A stretch of 64,000 nt of DNA from Clusia tigrina (GCA_920105625.2 OV050031.1:73665995-73729994), one strand, 5' to 3'; counted from the stretch's first letter, positions 1 through 11,335 are shown. A program made the numbers and translations. The notes: generated by a model not told the origin, from the letters alone.

Positions 1-3000
1 TGAGACGCCTACAGATACGCTGACAGAGGCTGCGACGCCGACTGAAACACCGACTGAGGAAGATGGGGGTAGATATAGGCATAGAGAAGGCAGCAGACCC
101 CCCCAATCGACAACGGCAGCGAATGAGATACTGACTGAGGTAGATATAGACATAGAGAAGGCAGCAGACATCCAAACGACAGCGGAAGCGACTGTGACGC
201 CTACAGAGACGCTTACAGATGCTGCGACGCCGACTGAGACGCTGACTGAGGCAGATAGAGGTAGATTTAGGCATAGAGAAGGCAGCAGACCCCCCAGTCG
301 ACAGCGGCAGCGACTGAGATGCCTACAGAGACGCTGGCAGAGGCTGCGACGCCGACTGAGATGCCGAATGAGGTAGATATAGGCATAGAGAAAGCAGCAG
401 ACATCCAAACGACAGCCGCAGCGAATGAGACGCCTACAGAGATACTGACAAAGGTTGAGACGCCGACTGACACGCCGACTGACGCAGATAGGGGTATATA
501 TAGGCAAACAGAAGGCAGCAGACCCCCCAATCGAAAGCAGCAGCGACTGAGACGACTACAGTGACGCTGCCAGAGGCTGCGACGCTTACTTAGACGCCGA
601 CTGAGGCAGATATATATAGATATAGGCATAGAGAAGACAGCAGACCCCCAATCGACAGCGGCAGCTTCTGAGACGCCTACAGAGATACTGACAAAGGTTG
701 AGACGCCGACTGACACGCCGACTGACGCAGATAGGGGTATATATAGGCAAACAGAAGGCAGCAGACCCCCCAATCGAAAGCAGCAGCGACTGAGACGACT
801 ACGCCGACCGAGGCAGATATATATAGATATAGGCATAGAGAAGACAGCAGACCCCCAATCGACAGCGGCAGCTTCTGAGACGCATACAGAGACGCTGACA
901 GAGGTTGCGACGCCGTCTGAGACGCCGACTGAGGCAGAGAGGGGTAGATATAGGCATAGAGAAAACAGCAGACCCCCCCAAACGACAGCGGCAGCGACTG
1001 AGAAGCCTACATATACGCTGACAGAGGCTGCGACGCCGACTGAGACGCCGACTGAGGCAGATAGGGGTAGATATAGGCATAGAGAAAGCAGCAGATCCCC
1101 CAATCGACAGCGGCAGTGACTGATATGCCTACAGAGACGCTGACAGAAGCTGCGACGCCGACTGAGATAGTGACTGAGGTAGATATAGGCATAGAGAAAA
1201 CAGCAGACATCCAAACGACAGCGGCAGCGAATGAGACGCCTACAGAGACGCTGACAGAGGCTGCGACGCCGACTGAAACACCGACTGAGGAAGATGGGGG
1301 TAGATATAGGCATAGAGAAGGCAGCAGACCACCCAATCGGCATCGGGAGCGACTGAGGCAAATACAGAGATGCTTACAGAGGTTGCGACGCCGACTGAGA
1401 CGTCGACTGAGGCATAGAGAAAGCAGCAGACCCCCAAACGACAGCGGCAGCGACTGAGAAGCCTACTGAGACGCCTACTGAGACGAATACTGAGACGCTG
1501 ACAGCGCCGAGAGGGGTGGATATAATCATAGAGAAAACAGCAGACCCCCCCAAACGACAGCGGCAGCGACTGAGGCGCCTATAGAGACACTGACGGAGGC
1601 TGCGACGCCGACTGAGACGCCGACTGAGGCAGATAGGGCTAGATATAGGCATAGAGAAGGCAGCAGACACCAATCGACAGCGGCAACGACTGAGACGCCT
1701 ACAGAGACGCTGACAGAAGTTGCGACGCCGTCTGAGATGCCGACTGTGGCAGAGAGTCGTAGATATAGGCATAGAGAAAACAGCAGACCCCCCAAACGAC
1801 AGCGGCAGCGACTGAGACGTCTATATAGACGCTGACAGAGGCTGCGACGCCGACTGAGGCAGATAGGGCTAGATATAGGCATAGAGAAGGCAGCAGATCC
1901 CCCAATCGCCAGCGGCAGTGACTGATATACCTACAGGGACGCTGACAGAGGCTGCGACGCCGACTGAAACACCGACTGAGGCAGATGGGCGTAGATATAG
2001 GCATAGAGAAGGCAGCAGACCCCCAATCGACAGCAGCAACGACTGAGACGCCTACAGAGACGCTAACAGAGGCTGCGACACCGTCTGAGACGCCGACTGA
2101 GGCAGATAGGGGTAGATATAGGCATATAGAAGGCAGCAGACCCCCCACTCCACAGCGGCAGCGACTGGGACGCCTACAGAGATGCTGACAGAGGTTGCGA
2201 CGCCGACTAAGAAGCCGACTGAGGCAGATAGGGGTAGATATAGGCACAGAGAAGCCAGCTGACCTCTCAATCGCCAGCGGCAGCGACTGAGACGCCTACA
2301 GTGACGCTGACAGAGGCTGTGACGCCGACTGAGGCAGATAGGGGTAGATAGGGGTAGATATAGGCATAGAGAAGGAAGCAGACCCACCAATCGAAAGCGG
2401 CAGCAACTGAGATGCCTCTAGTGACGCTGACAGACGCTTCGACGCCAACTGAGACGCCGACTGAGGCAGAGAGGGGTAGATATAGGCATAGAGAAGGCAG
2501 CAGACCCCCCAATCGACATCGGGAGCGACTGTGACGAATACAGAGATACTGACAGAGGTTGCGACGCCGACTGACGCAGATAGGGGTAGATATAGGCACA
2601 CAGAAGGCAGCAGACCCCCCATCCGACAGCGGCAGCGATTGAGACGCCTACACTGACGCAGACAGAGGTTGCGAAGCCGGCTGAGACGCCGACTGAGGCA
2701 GATAGGGGTAGATATAGGCATCGATAAGGCAGCAGACCCCCCAATCGACAGCGAGAGCTTCTGAGACGCCTACAGAGACGCTGACAGAGGCTGCGACGCC
2801 TACTGAGACGCCTACTGAGACGCTGACAGAGGCTGCGACGTCGACTGGGACGCCGACTGAGGCAGATAGGGGTATATATAGGCATAGAGAGGCAACAGAC
2901 CCCCCAATCGGCATCGGGAGCAACTGAGGCAAATTCAGAAATGCTTACAGAGACGCTGGCAGAGGTTGCGATGCTGTCTGAGATGCCGACTGAGGCAGAG

Positions 3001-6000
3001 AGGGGTAGTTATAGGCATAGAGAAAGCAGCAGAACCCCCAATCGACAGCGGCAACGACTGAGATGCCTACAGAGACGCTGACAGAGTCTGCGACGCCGAC
3101 TGAAACACCGATTGATGCAGATAGGGGTAGTTATAGGCATAGAAAAGGCAACAGACGCCCCAATCGACAGAAGCAACGACTAAAACGTCTACAGAGACGC
3201 TGACAGAGGCTGCTACGCCGTCTGAGATGCCGACTGAGGCAGAGAGGGGTAGTTATAGGCTTAGAGAATGCAGCAGACCCCCCAATCGACAGCGGCAAGG
3301 GCTGAGATGCCTACAGAGACGCTGACAGAGGTTGCGACGCCGACTGAGATGCCGACTGAGGCAGACAGGTGTAGATATAGGCATAGAAAAGGCAACAGAC
3401 GCCCCAATCGACAGAAGCAACGACTGAGACGTCTACAGAGACGCTGACAGAGGCTGCTACGCCGTCTGAGATGCCGACTGAGGCAGAGAGGTGTAGATAT
3501 AGGCATAGAGAACGCAGCAGACCCCCAAACGACAGCGGCAACGACTGAGACGCCTACTGAGACGCCTACTGAGACGCTGACAGAGGTTGCGACGCCGACT
3601 GAGGCAGATAGGGGTAGATATAGGCACACAGAAGGCAACAGACCCCCCAATCGACTGCGGAATCGGCTGAGACGCCTACAGAGACGCTGACAAAGGCTGC
3701 GACGCAAACTGAGAAGACGACTGAGGCAGATAGGGGTAGATATAGGCATAGAGAAGGCAGCAGACCCCCAATCGACAGCGGCAGCTTCTGAGACGCCTAC
3801 AGAGACGCTGACAGAGGTTGCGACGCCGTCAGAGATACCGACTGAGGCAGAGAGGGGAGGAGAACGCAGCAGACCCCCAAACGACAGCGGCAGCGACTGA
3901 GACGCCTACTGAGACGTCTACTGAGACGCTGACAGAGGTTGCGACGCCGACTGAGACGCCGACTGTGGCAGATAGGGGTAGATATAGGCATAGAGAAGGC
4001 AGCAGACCCCCAATCGGCATCGCGAGCGACTGAGGCAAATACAGTGATGCTTACAGAGGTTGCGACGCCGACTGAGGCAGATAGGGGTAGATATAGGCAC
4101 ACAGAAGGCAACAGACCCCCCAATCGACTGCGGAATCGGCTGAGACGCCTACAGAGACGCTGACAAAGGCTGCGACGCAAACTGAGAAGACGACTGAGGC
4201 AGAGAGGGGTAGATATAGGCATAGAGAAGCAGCAGACCCCCAAACGACAGCGGCAGCGACTGAGACGCCTACTGAGACGTACACTGAGACGCCTACTGAG
4301 ACGCCTACAGGGCCTCTGACAGAGGTTGCGACGCCGTCTGAGACGCCGACTGAGGCAGAGAGGGGTAGATATAGGCATAGAGAAAACAGCAGACCCCCCC
4401 AACGACAGCGGCAGCGACTGATATGCCTACAGAGACGCAGACAGTGGCTACGTCGCAAACTGAGACGCCGACTGAGGCCGATAGGGGTAGATATAGGCAT
4501 AGAGAAGGAAGCAGACCCCCCAATCGACCGCGGCAGCAACTGAGATGCCTCTAGTGACGCTGACAGACGCTTCGACGCCAACTGAGACGCCGACTGAGGC
4601 AGAGAGGGGTAGATATAGGCATAGAGAAGGCAGCAGACCCCCTAATCGGCATCGGCAGCGACTGAGGCAAATACAGAGATGCTTACAGAGGTTGTGACGC
4701 CGACTGAGACGCCGACTGAGGCAGATAGGGGTAGATATAGGCACACAGAAGGCAGCAGACCCCCCAATCGAAAGCAGCAACGACTGAGACGACTACAGTG
4801 ACGCTGCCAGAGGCTGCGACGCTGACTTAGACGCCGACTGAGGCAGATAGGGGTAGACATAGGCATAGAGAAGACAGCAGACCCCCAATTGACAGCGGCA
4901 GCGACTGAGACGCCTACAGGGACGCTGGCAGAGGCTGCGACGCCGACTGAGATGCCGACTGAGGTAGATATAGGCATAGAGAAAGCAGCAGACATCCAAA
5001 CGACAGCCGCAGCGAATGAGACGCCTACAGATATACTGACAAAGGTTGAGACGCCGACTGACACGCCGACTGACGCAGATAGGGGTATACAAGAGAAGGG
5101 GCAAACAGAAGGCAGCAGACCCCCCAATCGAAAGCAGCAGCGACTGAGACGACTACAGTGACGCTGCCAGAAGCTGCGACGCTTACTTAGACGCCGACTG
5201 AGGCAGATATATATAGATATAGGCATAGAGAAGACAGCAGACCCCCAATCGACAGCGGCAGCTTCTGAGACGCCTACAGAGATACTGACAAAGGTTGAGA
5301 CGCCGACTGACACGCCGACTGACGCAGATAGGGGTATATATAGGCAAACAGAAGGCAGCAGACCCCCCAATCGAAAGCAGCAGCGACTGAGACGACTACG
5401 CCGACCGAGGCAGATATATATAGATATAGGCATAGAGTAGACAGCAGACCCCCAATCGACAGCGGCAGCTTCTGAGACGCATACAGAGACGCTGACAGAG
5501 GTTGCGACGCCGTCTGAGACGCCGACTGAGGCAGAGAGGGGTAGATATATGCACACAGAAGGCAGCAGACCCCCCATCGGAATCGGGAGCGACTGAGCCA
5601 AATACAGAGATGTTTACAGATGTTGCAACGCCGACTGAGACGCTGACAGACGCTTCGACGCCAACTGAGACGCCGACTGAGGCAGAGAGGGGTAGATATA
5701 GGCATAGAGAAGGCAGCAGACCCCCCAATCGGCATCGGGAGCGACTGAGGCAAATACAGAGATGCTTACAGAGGTTGTGACGCCGACTGAGACGCCGACT
5801 GAGACGCCGACTGAGACGCCGACTGAGGCAGATAGGGGTAGATAGAGGCACACAGATGGCAGCAGACCCCCCAATCGAAAGCAGCAACGACTGAGACGAC
5901 TACAGTGACGCTGCCAGAGGCTGCGACGCTGACTTAGACGCCGACTGAGGCAGATAGGGGTAGACATAGGCATAGAGAAGACAGCAGACCCCCAATTGAC

Positions 6001-6715
6001 AGCGGCAGCTTCTGAGACGCCTACAGAGACGCTGACAGAGGTTGCGACGCCGTCTGAGACGCCGACTGAGGCAGAGAGGGGTAGATTTAGGCATAGAGAA
6101 AACAGCAGACCCCCCCAAACGACAGCGGCAGCGACTGAGACAACTACATAGACGCTGACAGAGGCTGCGACGCCGACTGAAACGCCGACTGAGGCAGATA
6201 GTGGTAGATATAGGCATAGAGAAGGCAGCAGATCCCCCAATCGACAGCGGCAGTGAATGATATGCCTACAGAGACGCTGACAGAAGCTGCGAGGCCGACT
6301 GAGATACTGACTGAGGTAGATATAGACATAGAGAAAGCAGCAGACCCCCCAATCGAAAGCAGCAGGGACTGAGACGACTACAGTGACGCTGCCAGAGGCT
6401 GCGACGCTTACTTAGACGCCGACTGAGGCAGATATATATAGATATAGGCATAGAGAAGACAGCAGACCCCCAATCGACAGCGGCAGCTTCTGAGACGCCT
6501 ACAGAGATACTGACAAAGGTTGAGACGCCGACTGACACGCCGACTGACGCAGATAGGGGTATATATAGGCAGACAGAAGGCAGCAGACCCCCCAATCGAA
6601 AGCAGCAGCGACTGAGACGACTACGCCGACCGAGGCAGATATATATAGATATAGGCATAGAGAAGACAGCAGACCCCCAATCGACAGCGGCAGCTTCTGA
6701 GACGCATACAGAGAC
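1..6715 (+). repeat. ~120-123 bp GC-rich satellite array, orientation A
   Basis: Tandem monomers run head to tail across the whole stretch. Each contains GACTGAGGCAGATAGGGG, then TAGATATAGGCATAGAGAAG, then GCAGCAGACCCCCCAATCGA, then a part built from degenerate 12-mers such as GAGACGCCGACT. Monomers differ by whole 12-bp steps and by the length of the C run, so the array is diverged. Larger units are visible: a variant block with GCAGATATATATAGATATAG occurs in pairs 207 bp apart at 606/813, 5203/5410 and 6428/6635. Open frames here encode Thr-Pro-Thr-Glu type repeats or Ser/Arg/Leu/Cys-rich strings in several frames at once, which is expected from composition and does not support a gene. Confidence 0.93.
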
Positions 6716-6915
6716 NNNNNNNNNNNNNNNNNNNNNNNNNNNNNNNNNNNNNNNNNNNNNNNNNNNNNNNNNNNNNNNNNNNNNNNNNNNNNNNNNNNNN
6801 NNNNNNNNNNNNNNNNNNNNNNNNNNNNNNNNNNNNNNNNNNNNNNNNNNNNNNNNNNNNNNNNNNNNNNNNNNNNNNNNNNNNNNNNNNNNNNNNNNNN
6901 NNNNNNNNNNNNNNN
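6716..6915. other. Assembly gap (200 N)
   Basis: Exactly 200 unknown bases, a round number that suggests a scaffolding gap of unknown true size. The satellite is in opposite orientations on the two sides, so the real inversion point, if any, is hidden here. Confidence 0.99.
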
Positions 6916-7602
6916 GTGTCTCAGTTGGCGTCGCAGCCTCTATCATCGTCTCTGTAGGCGTCTCAGTCGGCGTCGCAGCCTCTGTCAGCGTCTCTTTAGG
7001 CGTCTCTGTAGGCGTCTCAGTCGCCACCGCTGTCGATTGGGGGGGTCTGCTGCCTTCTCTATGCGTATATCTACCCTATCTGCCTCAGTCGGCGTCTCAG
7101 ACGTTGTCGCAGCTTCTGTCAGAGTCTCTGTAGGCGTCTCAGTCGGCGTCGCAGCCTCTGTCGGTGTCTCTTTAGGCGTCTCTGTAGGCGTCTCAGTCTC
7201 TGCCGCTATCGATTGGGGGGGTCTGCTGCCTTCTGTATGCTTATATCTACCCCTATCTGCCTCAGTCGGCGTCGCAGCCTCTATCAGCGTCTCTGTAGCC
7301 GTCTCAGTCGCTGCCGCTATCGATTGGGGGGCCTGCTGTCTTCAATATGCCTATATCTACCCCTATCTGCTCAGTCGGAGTCTCAGTCGGCGTCGCAGCC
7401 TCTGTCAGCGTCTCTGTAGGTGTCTCAGTCGCTGCCGCTGTCGATTGGGGAGTTTGCTGCCTTCTCTATGCCTATAACTACCCCTATCTGCCTCAGTCGG
7501 CGTCGCAGCCTCTGTCAGCGTCTCTGTAGGCGCCTCAGTCGCTGCCGCTGTCGATTGTGGAAGCCTGCTGCCTTCTCTATGCCTATATCTACCCCTATCT
7601 GC
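6916..7602 (-). repeat. Satellite array, orientation B (before insertion)
   Basis: Same monomer as the first array but reverse-complemented (GTCTGCTGCCTTCTCTATGC, TATATCTACCCCTATCTGCC, CAGTCGGCGTCT sub-repeats). It ends inside a monomer at CCCCTATCTGC, where the LTR array begins. The monomer resumes at 31520 with the next expected bases (CTCAGTCGG), so the two pieces were contiguous before the insertion. Confidence 0.93.
7599..7602. other. Target-site duplication CTGC, left copy
   Basis: CTGC directly precedes the first LTR and recurs at 31516-31519 directly after the last LTR. In uninterrupted monomers it occurs once (CTATCTGCCTCAG). A 4-bp duplication fits Ty3/gypsy-type integration. No such duplication flanks the inner LTRs. 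Confidence 0.88.
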
Positions 7603-8180
7603 TGTAGTTTATGAAAAGCATAATATATATATATACACATAAACGCCAACACCATACGCGGCGTAGGCACATGCAATGTGAGCGGAGACCCAACGTAAGT
7701 ACATCGAACTCTCATATAAGAATATGTACGTTATGAAGCGCGAACAGGGCGCACGTTTTTGATTACGTTGCATTCTAATGTTCGATGCCCTCGAACGAAT
7801 GTACGCTGGCATTGACCGTGATACTTTCCGCTGACATTTCAAAAGCCGTCTTTATGTATTAAGAACCATATTATATACTAAGTCTTAGCACATAAGAAAT
7901 TAAAAGTATAAATAGCAATAAGATTTTACCAATAAATCAGATTCGATCTGGAAACCAAACTTTTCGTTTCTCATTAAATATTTGGCTGTACTCCAGTAGT
8001 CGCCGATTGAAATTGTGCGCAAGCTCTCGCGCCGCTAAATAATACTTTGAGCCCATCTGTACATAGCGATCATATATTTCGGTTCATACACTAATATTTG
8101 GCTGTACTCTCGTAGTCGCCGATTGAAATTGTGTGCTAGCTCTCGCGCCGCTAAATTAATAAATTGAGCCCATCTTTACA
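7603..8180 (+). repeat. LTR 1 of tandem array (578 bp, 5' end of insertion)
   Basis: Begins TGTAGTTTATGAAAAGC and ends CCATCTTTACA, giving TG...CA termini. It is the same length as the last LTR (30938-31515); the inner LTRs are 571, 575 and 571 bp, sharing a 7-bp deletion near the TATA box. Its 3' part is a tandem duplication of about 115 bp: AATATTTGGCTGTACTC starts at 7977 and again at 8092. The first half contains a degenerate copy of the LTR end plus the primer-site start. Confidence 0.92.
7907..7936 (+). promoter_or_regulatory. TATA box and poly(A) signal in LTR 1
   Basis: TATAAATAG at 7907-7915 is followed by AATAAA at 7931-7936. The same pair is in all five LTRs (for example 11642 and 11666). 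It would place the start site near 7935-7945, about 520-530 bases before the captured gene's start codon, and the same LTR type can terminate transcripts. The start site itself is inferred from spacing only. Confidence 0.6.
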
Positions 8181-8252
8181 TAACGATCCTGCCATCTTTA
8201 CATGGCGATCCTGCCAAACTGGCAATTCTCTTATTAATCCTGCCAAACTGGC
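8181..8252 (+). promoter_or_regulatory. Primer-site region and leader hairpins, unit 1
   Basis: Directly after the LTR come two 22-bp copies of a segment ending TGGCGATCCTGCC; in this unit the first copy is mutated to TAACGATCC. TGG next to the LTR is the usual start of a tRNA primer site, but I cannot name the tRNA. Two copies of CTGCCAAACTGGCA follow, at 8211 and 8240; each is a 5-bp stem (TGCCA/TGGCA) with a 3-base loop. The same features follow the LTRs at 11916, 15616 and 19309. Confidence 0.5.
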
Positions 8253-8315
8253 ACTTTATTAAAAACCCAAAAATTTTAAACAATCCTAAAATAATCCTAA
8301 AACTGCAATAAGAAG

Positions 8316-8393
8316 ATGAATACCGATTTCCACCGACTATTCGAAAAATTTCAACAACTGGCAGAGCAACACATCCAGAAGGAAGACTCCTAG
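8316..8393 (+). pseudogene. 25-codon ORF, probable truncated gag start (unit 1)
   Basis: ATG followed by 24 codons and TAG, beginning MNTDFHRLFEKFQQ. It sits where gag normally starts, 135 bases after the LTR, and stops just before the sequence belonging to the captured gene. It is identical in all four units. A gag N-terminus cut off by the capture event is my preferred reading; the alternative is a short upstream ORF. No gag domain can be recognised in so short a peptide. Confidence 0.4.
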
Positions 8394-8465
8394 CTACAAT
8401 CTCACACCCACTTCAAAAAAAGGCAGTAATAAGACAACATAAAATCGACCAAAGTTGTTTTCAAA

Positions 8466-8840
8466 ATGCAGTGCGGTCCCAAAAAACTGAATATTTGTGA
8501 GCGTTTACCGAACCAACAAAATTTACGCGTCAATTTTAATGAGAGAAGTTCCGAAGTTCAGAAGCGACAGGAGAAGTTCCTTACCGCCAAATATGGTTTC
8601 CATCAGATGAGTGTAATACGAAAGAGACTGGCTTTGGAGATGTGGCTGTGTGATGAAGTGCAGAAACTCTTTGATCCACCGGGCGAGGCCATCGAGGTAG
8701 ACAACGATGAAATTTTAGATATGGACACAGATAACATAAGAGTATCTCATGTCATTAATTTATTGTCAGTCTGTAAACGACCACAATCGGAAATATCGAA
8801 ATTTAGCAGTGATCTTTTGGAGCGTGCTAAAACGCTGTAA
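8466..8840 (+). CDS. Captured PPP1R14-like protein phosphatase 1 inhibitor, copy 1
   Basis: Intact 124-codon ORF with no intron and a good fly-type start context (CAAAATG). Residues 34-124 match the PPP1R14 (CPI-17/PHI-1) layout: KRQEKFLTAKY, then RKRLALEMW, KLFD, an acidic VDNDEILDMDTD segment, then VINLLSVCKRP and a helical end. Thr40 lies where these proteins carry the Thr whose phosphorylation turns them into strong PP1 inhibitors. The family acts in the cytoplasm on PP1 and myosin phosphatase. There is no signal peptide or membrane segment. The gene is the first sizeable ORF after the LTR promoter, with only one short upstream ORF. That it is a host gene transduced by the retroelement is inferred from its place between gag and pol remnants in every unit. 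Whether it is expressed or inhibits PP1 is unknown. Confidence 0.78.
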   Translation: MQCGPKKLNICERLPNQQNLRVNFNERSSEVQKRQEKFLTAKYGFHQMSVIRKRLALEMWLCDEVQKLFDPPGEAIEVDNDEILDMDTDNIRVSHVINLLSVCKRPQSEISKFSSDLLERAKTL

Positions 8841-8902
8841 ACATTTAAAACTATTTTTTTTATCTCATTTTCTTAAACTATTTTTGTATTTAATATAAAA
8901 AA

Positions 8903-8938
<36 letters not shown>

Positions 8939-9519
8939 TTGACTTTAATTGTAAATGTTTATAAATAAAAAAAAAATAATAACAAATGAAATGGTTATAA
9001 TTTTAGCTTTGCATAATTTTGTCTTTAGAAACAGAGTAAGCGAATCTTCTTACACAAAATTTATTTTAATATTATAGTTAAGCAACTTAATACATTTAAA
9101 TATTAGTTAAGAATCTTTAATATTTTTATATACCTATACATACGTGACTTTTAATTTAATTTAAAGATCATATATAATATAAATGTTATTATTATAAATA
9201 TATTAATACGGAAGAGAATCTAATTGATAATTCATATACATACATATGTAATGGAGAAACATTAAACAAAAGCATTAGGAAGCCAAGAAAAATTATAAAA
9301 TTTATTGCAAAATGTTGCAAAAACAACATCAAAGTTTTGTTATGTAAAATCGCAGATTAAAATGAAATAAATTTTGGGCTTAAATTTTAATAGTAAATAC
9401 ACAAAAACAAAATTTTACATTTAAGTTTTGAAAAGAAAATATGTGTAGTTAAACCGGTAATTGAAAAGAAATTTTAGCAATTTTATATAGTCAAAAAATT
9501 TATAGTTGCCACTAACCAT
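8841..9519 (+). other. AT-rich 3' UTR-like stretch after the captured gene, unit 1
   Basis: About 680 bases without coding sequence. It contains a (TA)n tract at 8906-8936 and ATAAATAAAAAAAAAATAATAAC near 8961, an AATAAA next to an A run. Composition differs sharply from the pol remnant that follows. I read it as the 3' UTR of the captured transcript, joined to pol near 9520. The A run could be the trace of a poly(A) tail, but sequence like the UTR continues beyond it, so that is uncertain. Confidence 0.5.
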
Positions 9520-11236
9520 TAGTATCACTTTTTACAATGACAAGAATACCATTTTGATTTTGACATACTACAAAGAGGAAAATCAAATACCAACGCAGAC
9601 GCAGTTTCCAGAATCAAAATTTATTCAGAAACTTTAAAACAAATGATTCCTAAAGAAACCGATAAAAAAGCTAAAAGAACATTAATTATAACAAGGGGAA
9701 TGGCTGCCAAAAAACATGCAGACCAACAAAAACAAGTAAAATACAAAACCCAAGAGAAGTCTGATCAACTTCATATCTGGGACTGTGCATCTATTACTGA
9801 CGTCAGATACATTACAAAATTGAAATTTGAAAAAGCGAACGATATAAATATGAAGAGTACTCAATTAATCTATGAAAAAGATAAGAATATATTGCGCGTA
9901 AGGTACAACGATAATCCACCGAAATCCGTTTCGATTTTGGAGAAGTTGTCACCTCTTAATACAAAAACTATGCATAGTAGATCTAGTGATAACTATACGA
10001 AATACGTTTCGATTATGGAGAAGCTAGCATCTGAAATAAAAAAATTAAAAGTCGACATTTTAGCGCTATCGAATAAAGATATAATTTTTGAAGGTATACA
10101 AAAAGAAGAATTTAAAAATATATTTAACAAGCTGCAAGAACAGCAAATTAAAGAAAATCGTTTCGCATACAAGATTATTATATATGAACCCCCTAAAATA
10201 ATTGAAAAGGATATAATTAAATATAAATTAATAAATTAATACCACAACTCAACACATGGAGGACACCTTGGTATAAGAAAAAACCACTCTAAATCTAAAA
10301 CAAAGATATGTGTGGAAAAATATGAGTCGAATGGTGAAAGATTTTATAAAAAACTGTGACACATGCGCACAGAACAAAATAACTAAACATATACACGAAA
10401 AAGAAATAATAACAGACATACCAAACACTAGTTTTGAAGTACTTGAAATAGACACAGTTGGACCACTAAGAATGTCAGACAGATTCAGATACATACTCAC
10501 AATACAGTGCGAACTGACAAAATTTGTAATAGCACACCCAATAGAAACCAAAGACGCTAAAACCGTAGCTAAAACAGTAGTAGAACAATGCATCCTAAAA
10601 TATGGCCATTTTAAGACATTAAAATCAGATAGAGGCACTGAGTTCACAAATGAGCTCATGCACAACATTTGCAAATCACTAAACATTGAACAACAATTCT
10701 CAACACCATACCATCACCAAACATTAGGATCAGTAGAAAGAAATCACCGCGTATTAAATGAATTCATGTTATCTTTTACCAACGACTATGACTGACACAA
10801 TTGGATCCCGTTCTATACATTTGCATATAATATAACCCCCCATGTAGACACACAATACACACCTTTTGAGCTTGTATATGGCAAATTACCACACCTCTCA
10901 AGTACTGACAGCCAAGAAAATCCAAAAATATACAATATGGATAACTACGCTAACGAACTCAGGATTAGATTACATTATTCAATAAAAAATGCAAAAGCAT
11001 TAATCGAAAAATCGAAACCACAAAAAAGTATTGTAACACGAAAACACATAAACACACTAGATTTAAATATAGGAGATATGGTATTAGTAAGAAATATGAA
11101 TAGAAAGAAAAACCAAAAACCCTACAATGGTCCTTATAGAATAATTGAAATTCGGAATGTAAATTGTCTATTAGAAATAAAAGGAGAAATAAAAGAACTC
11201 CATAAAAACTTATTAAAAAAATATACACCGTTGTGA
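9520..11236 (+). pseudogene. pol remnant, unit 1: end of RNase H plus integrase, broken
   Basis: Reading from about 9540 gives FDFDILQRGKSNTNADAVSRI, the C-terminal RNase H motif of Ty3/gypsy pol. A Lys-rich linker follows, then an integrase with an HHCC zinc finger (THGGHLG ... CDTC), core acidic residues in EIDTVGP, SDRGTEF and GSVERNHR, and a C-terminal GPYRIIEI ... HKNLLKKY domain. Breaks: TAA at 10237-10239, an extra A near 10281 (this unit only), TGA at 10793-10795 where Trp is expected, and another TGA near 9538 where Trp is plausible. The TAA and TGAs are in all four units, so they predate amplification. RT and protease are absent upstream. The linker has a 78-bp in-frame duplication (VSILEKL at ~9931, VSIMEKL at ~10009). 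Confidence 0.85.
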
Positions 11237-11335
11237 AGATAAACAAGTAAAATTTTAAGTAATTAATATAACATAAATACTTTTATAAAAAAAAATTTTT
11301 TTGTTTAAACTCCAACAAAATTTTTTTTCCCAGTC

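Noticed and set aside
267..1361. Long minus-strand open frames in the first satellite array and their Thr-Pro-Thr-Glu plus-strand counterparts
   Set aside because: Several overlapping frames on both strands are open at once over the same monomers, phases change at C/G-run length differences, and starts and stops fall at arbitrary places. Composition explains them.
8466..8840. Captured gene read as the element's own gag
   Set aside because: It has no zinc knuckle or Gag core, is far too short, and its motif order fits the PPP1R14 family over most of its length.
10249..10686. Minus-strand ORFs (~145-149 codons) overlapping integrase in every unit
   Set aside because: They recur only because the integrase sequence is repeated; they are antisense shadows of a recognised coding frame.
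9538..10795. Stop-codon reassignment (TGA as Trp) in the tandem element
   Set aside because: TGA replaces Trp at two places, but a separate TAA also interrupts the frame and the neighbouring elements use TGA as a normal stop; ordinary nonsense mutations are simpler.
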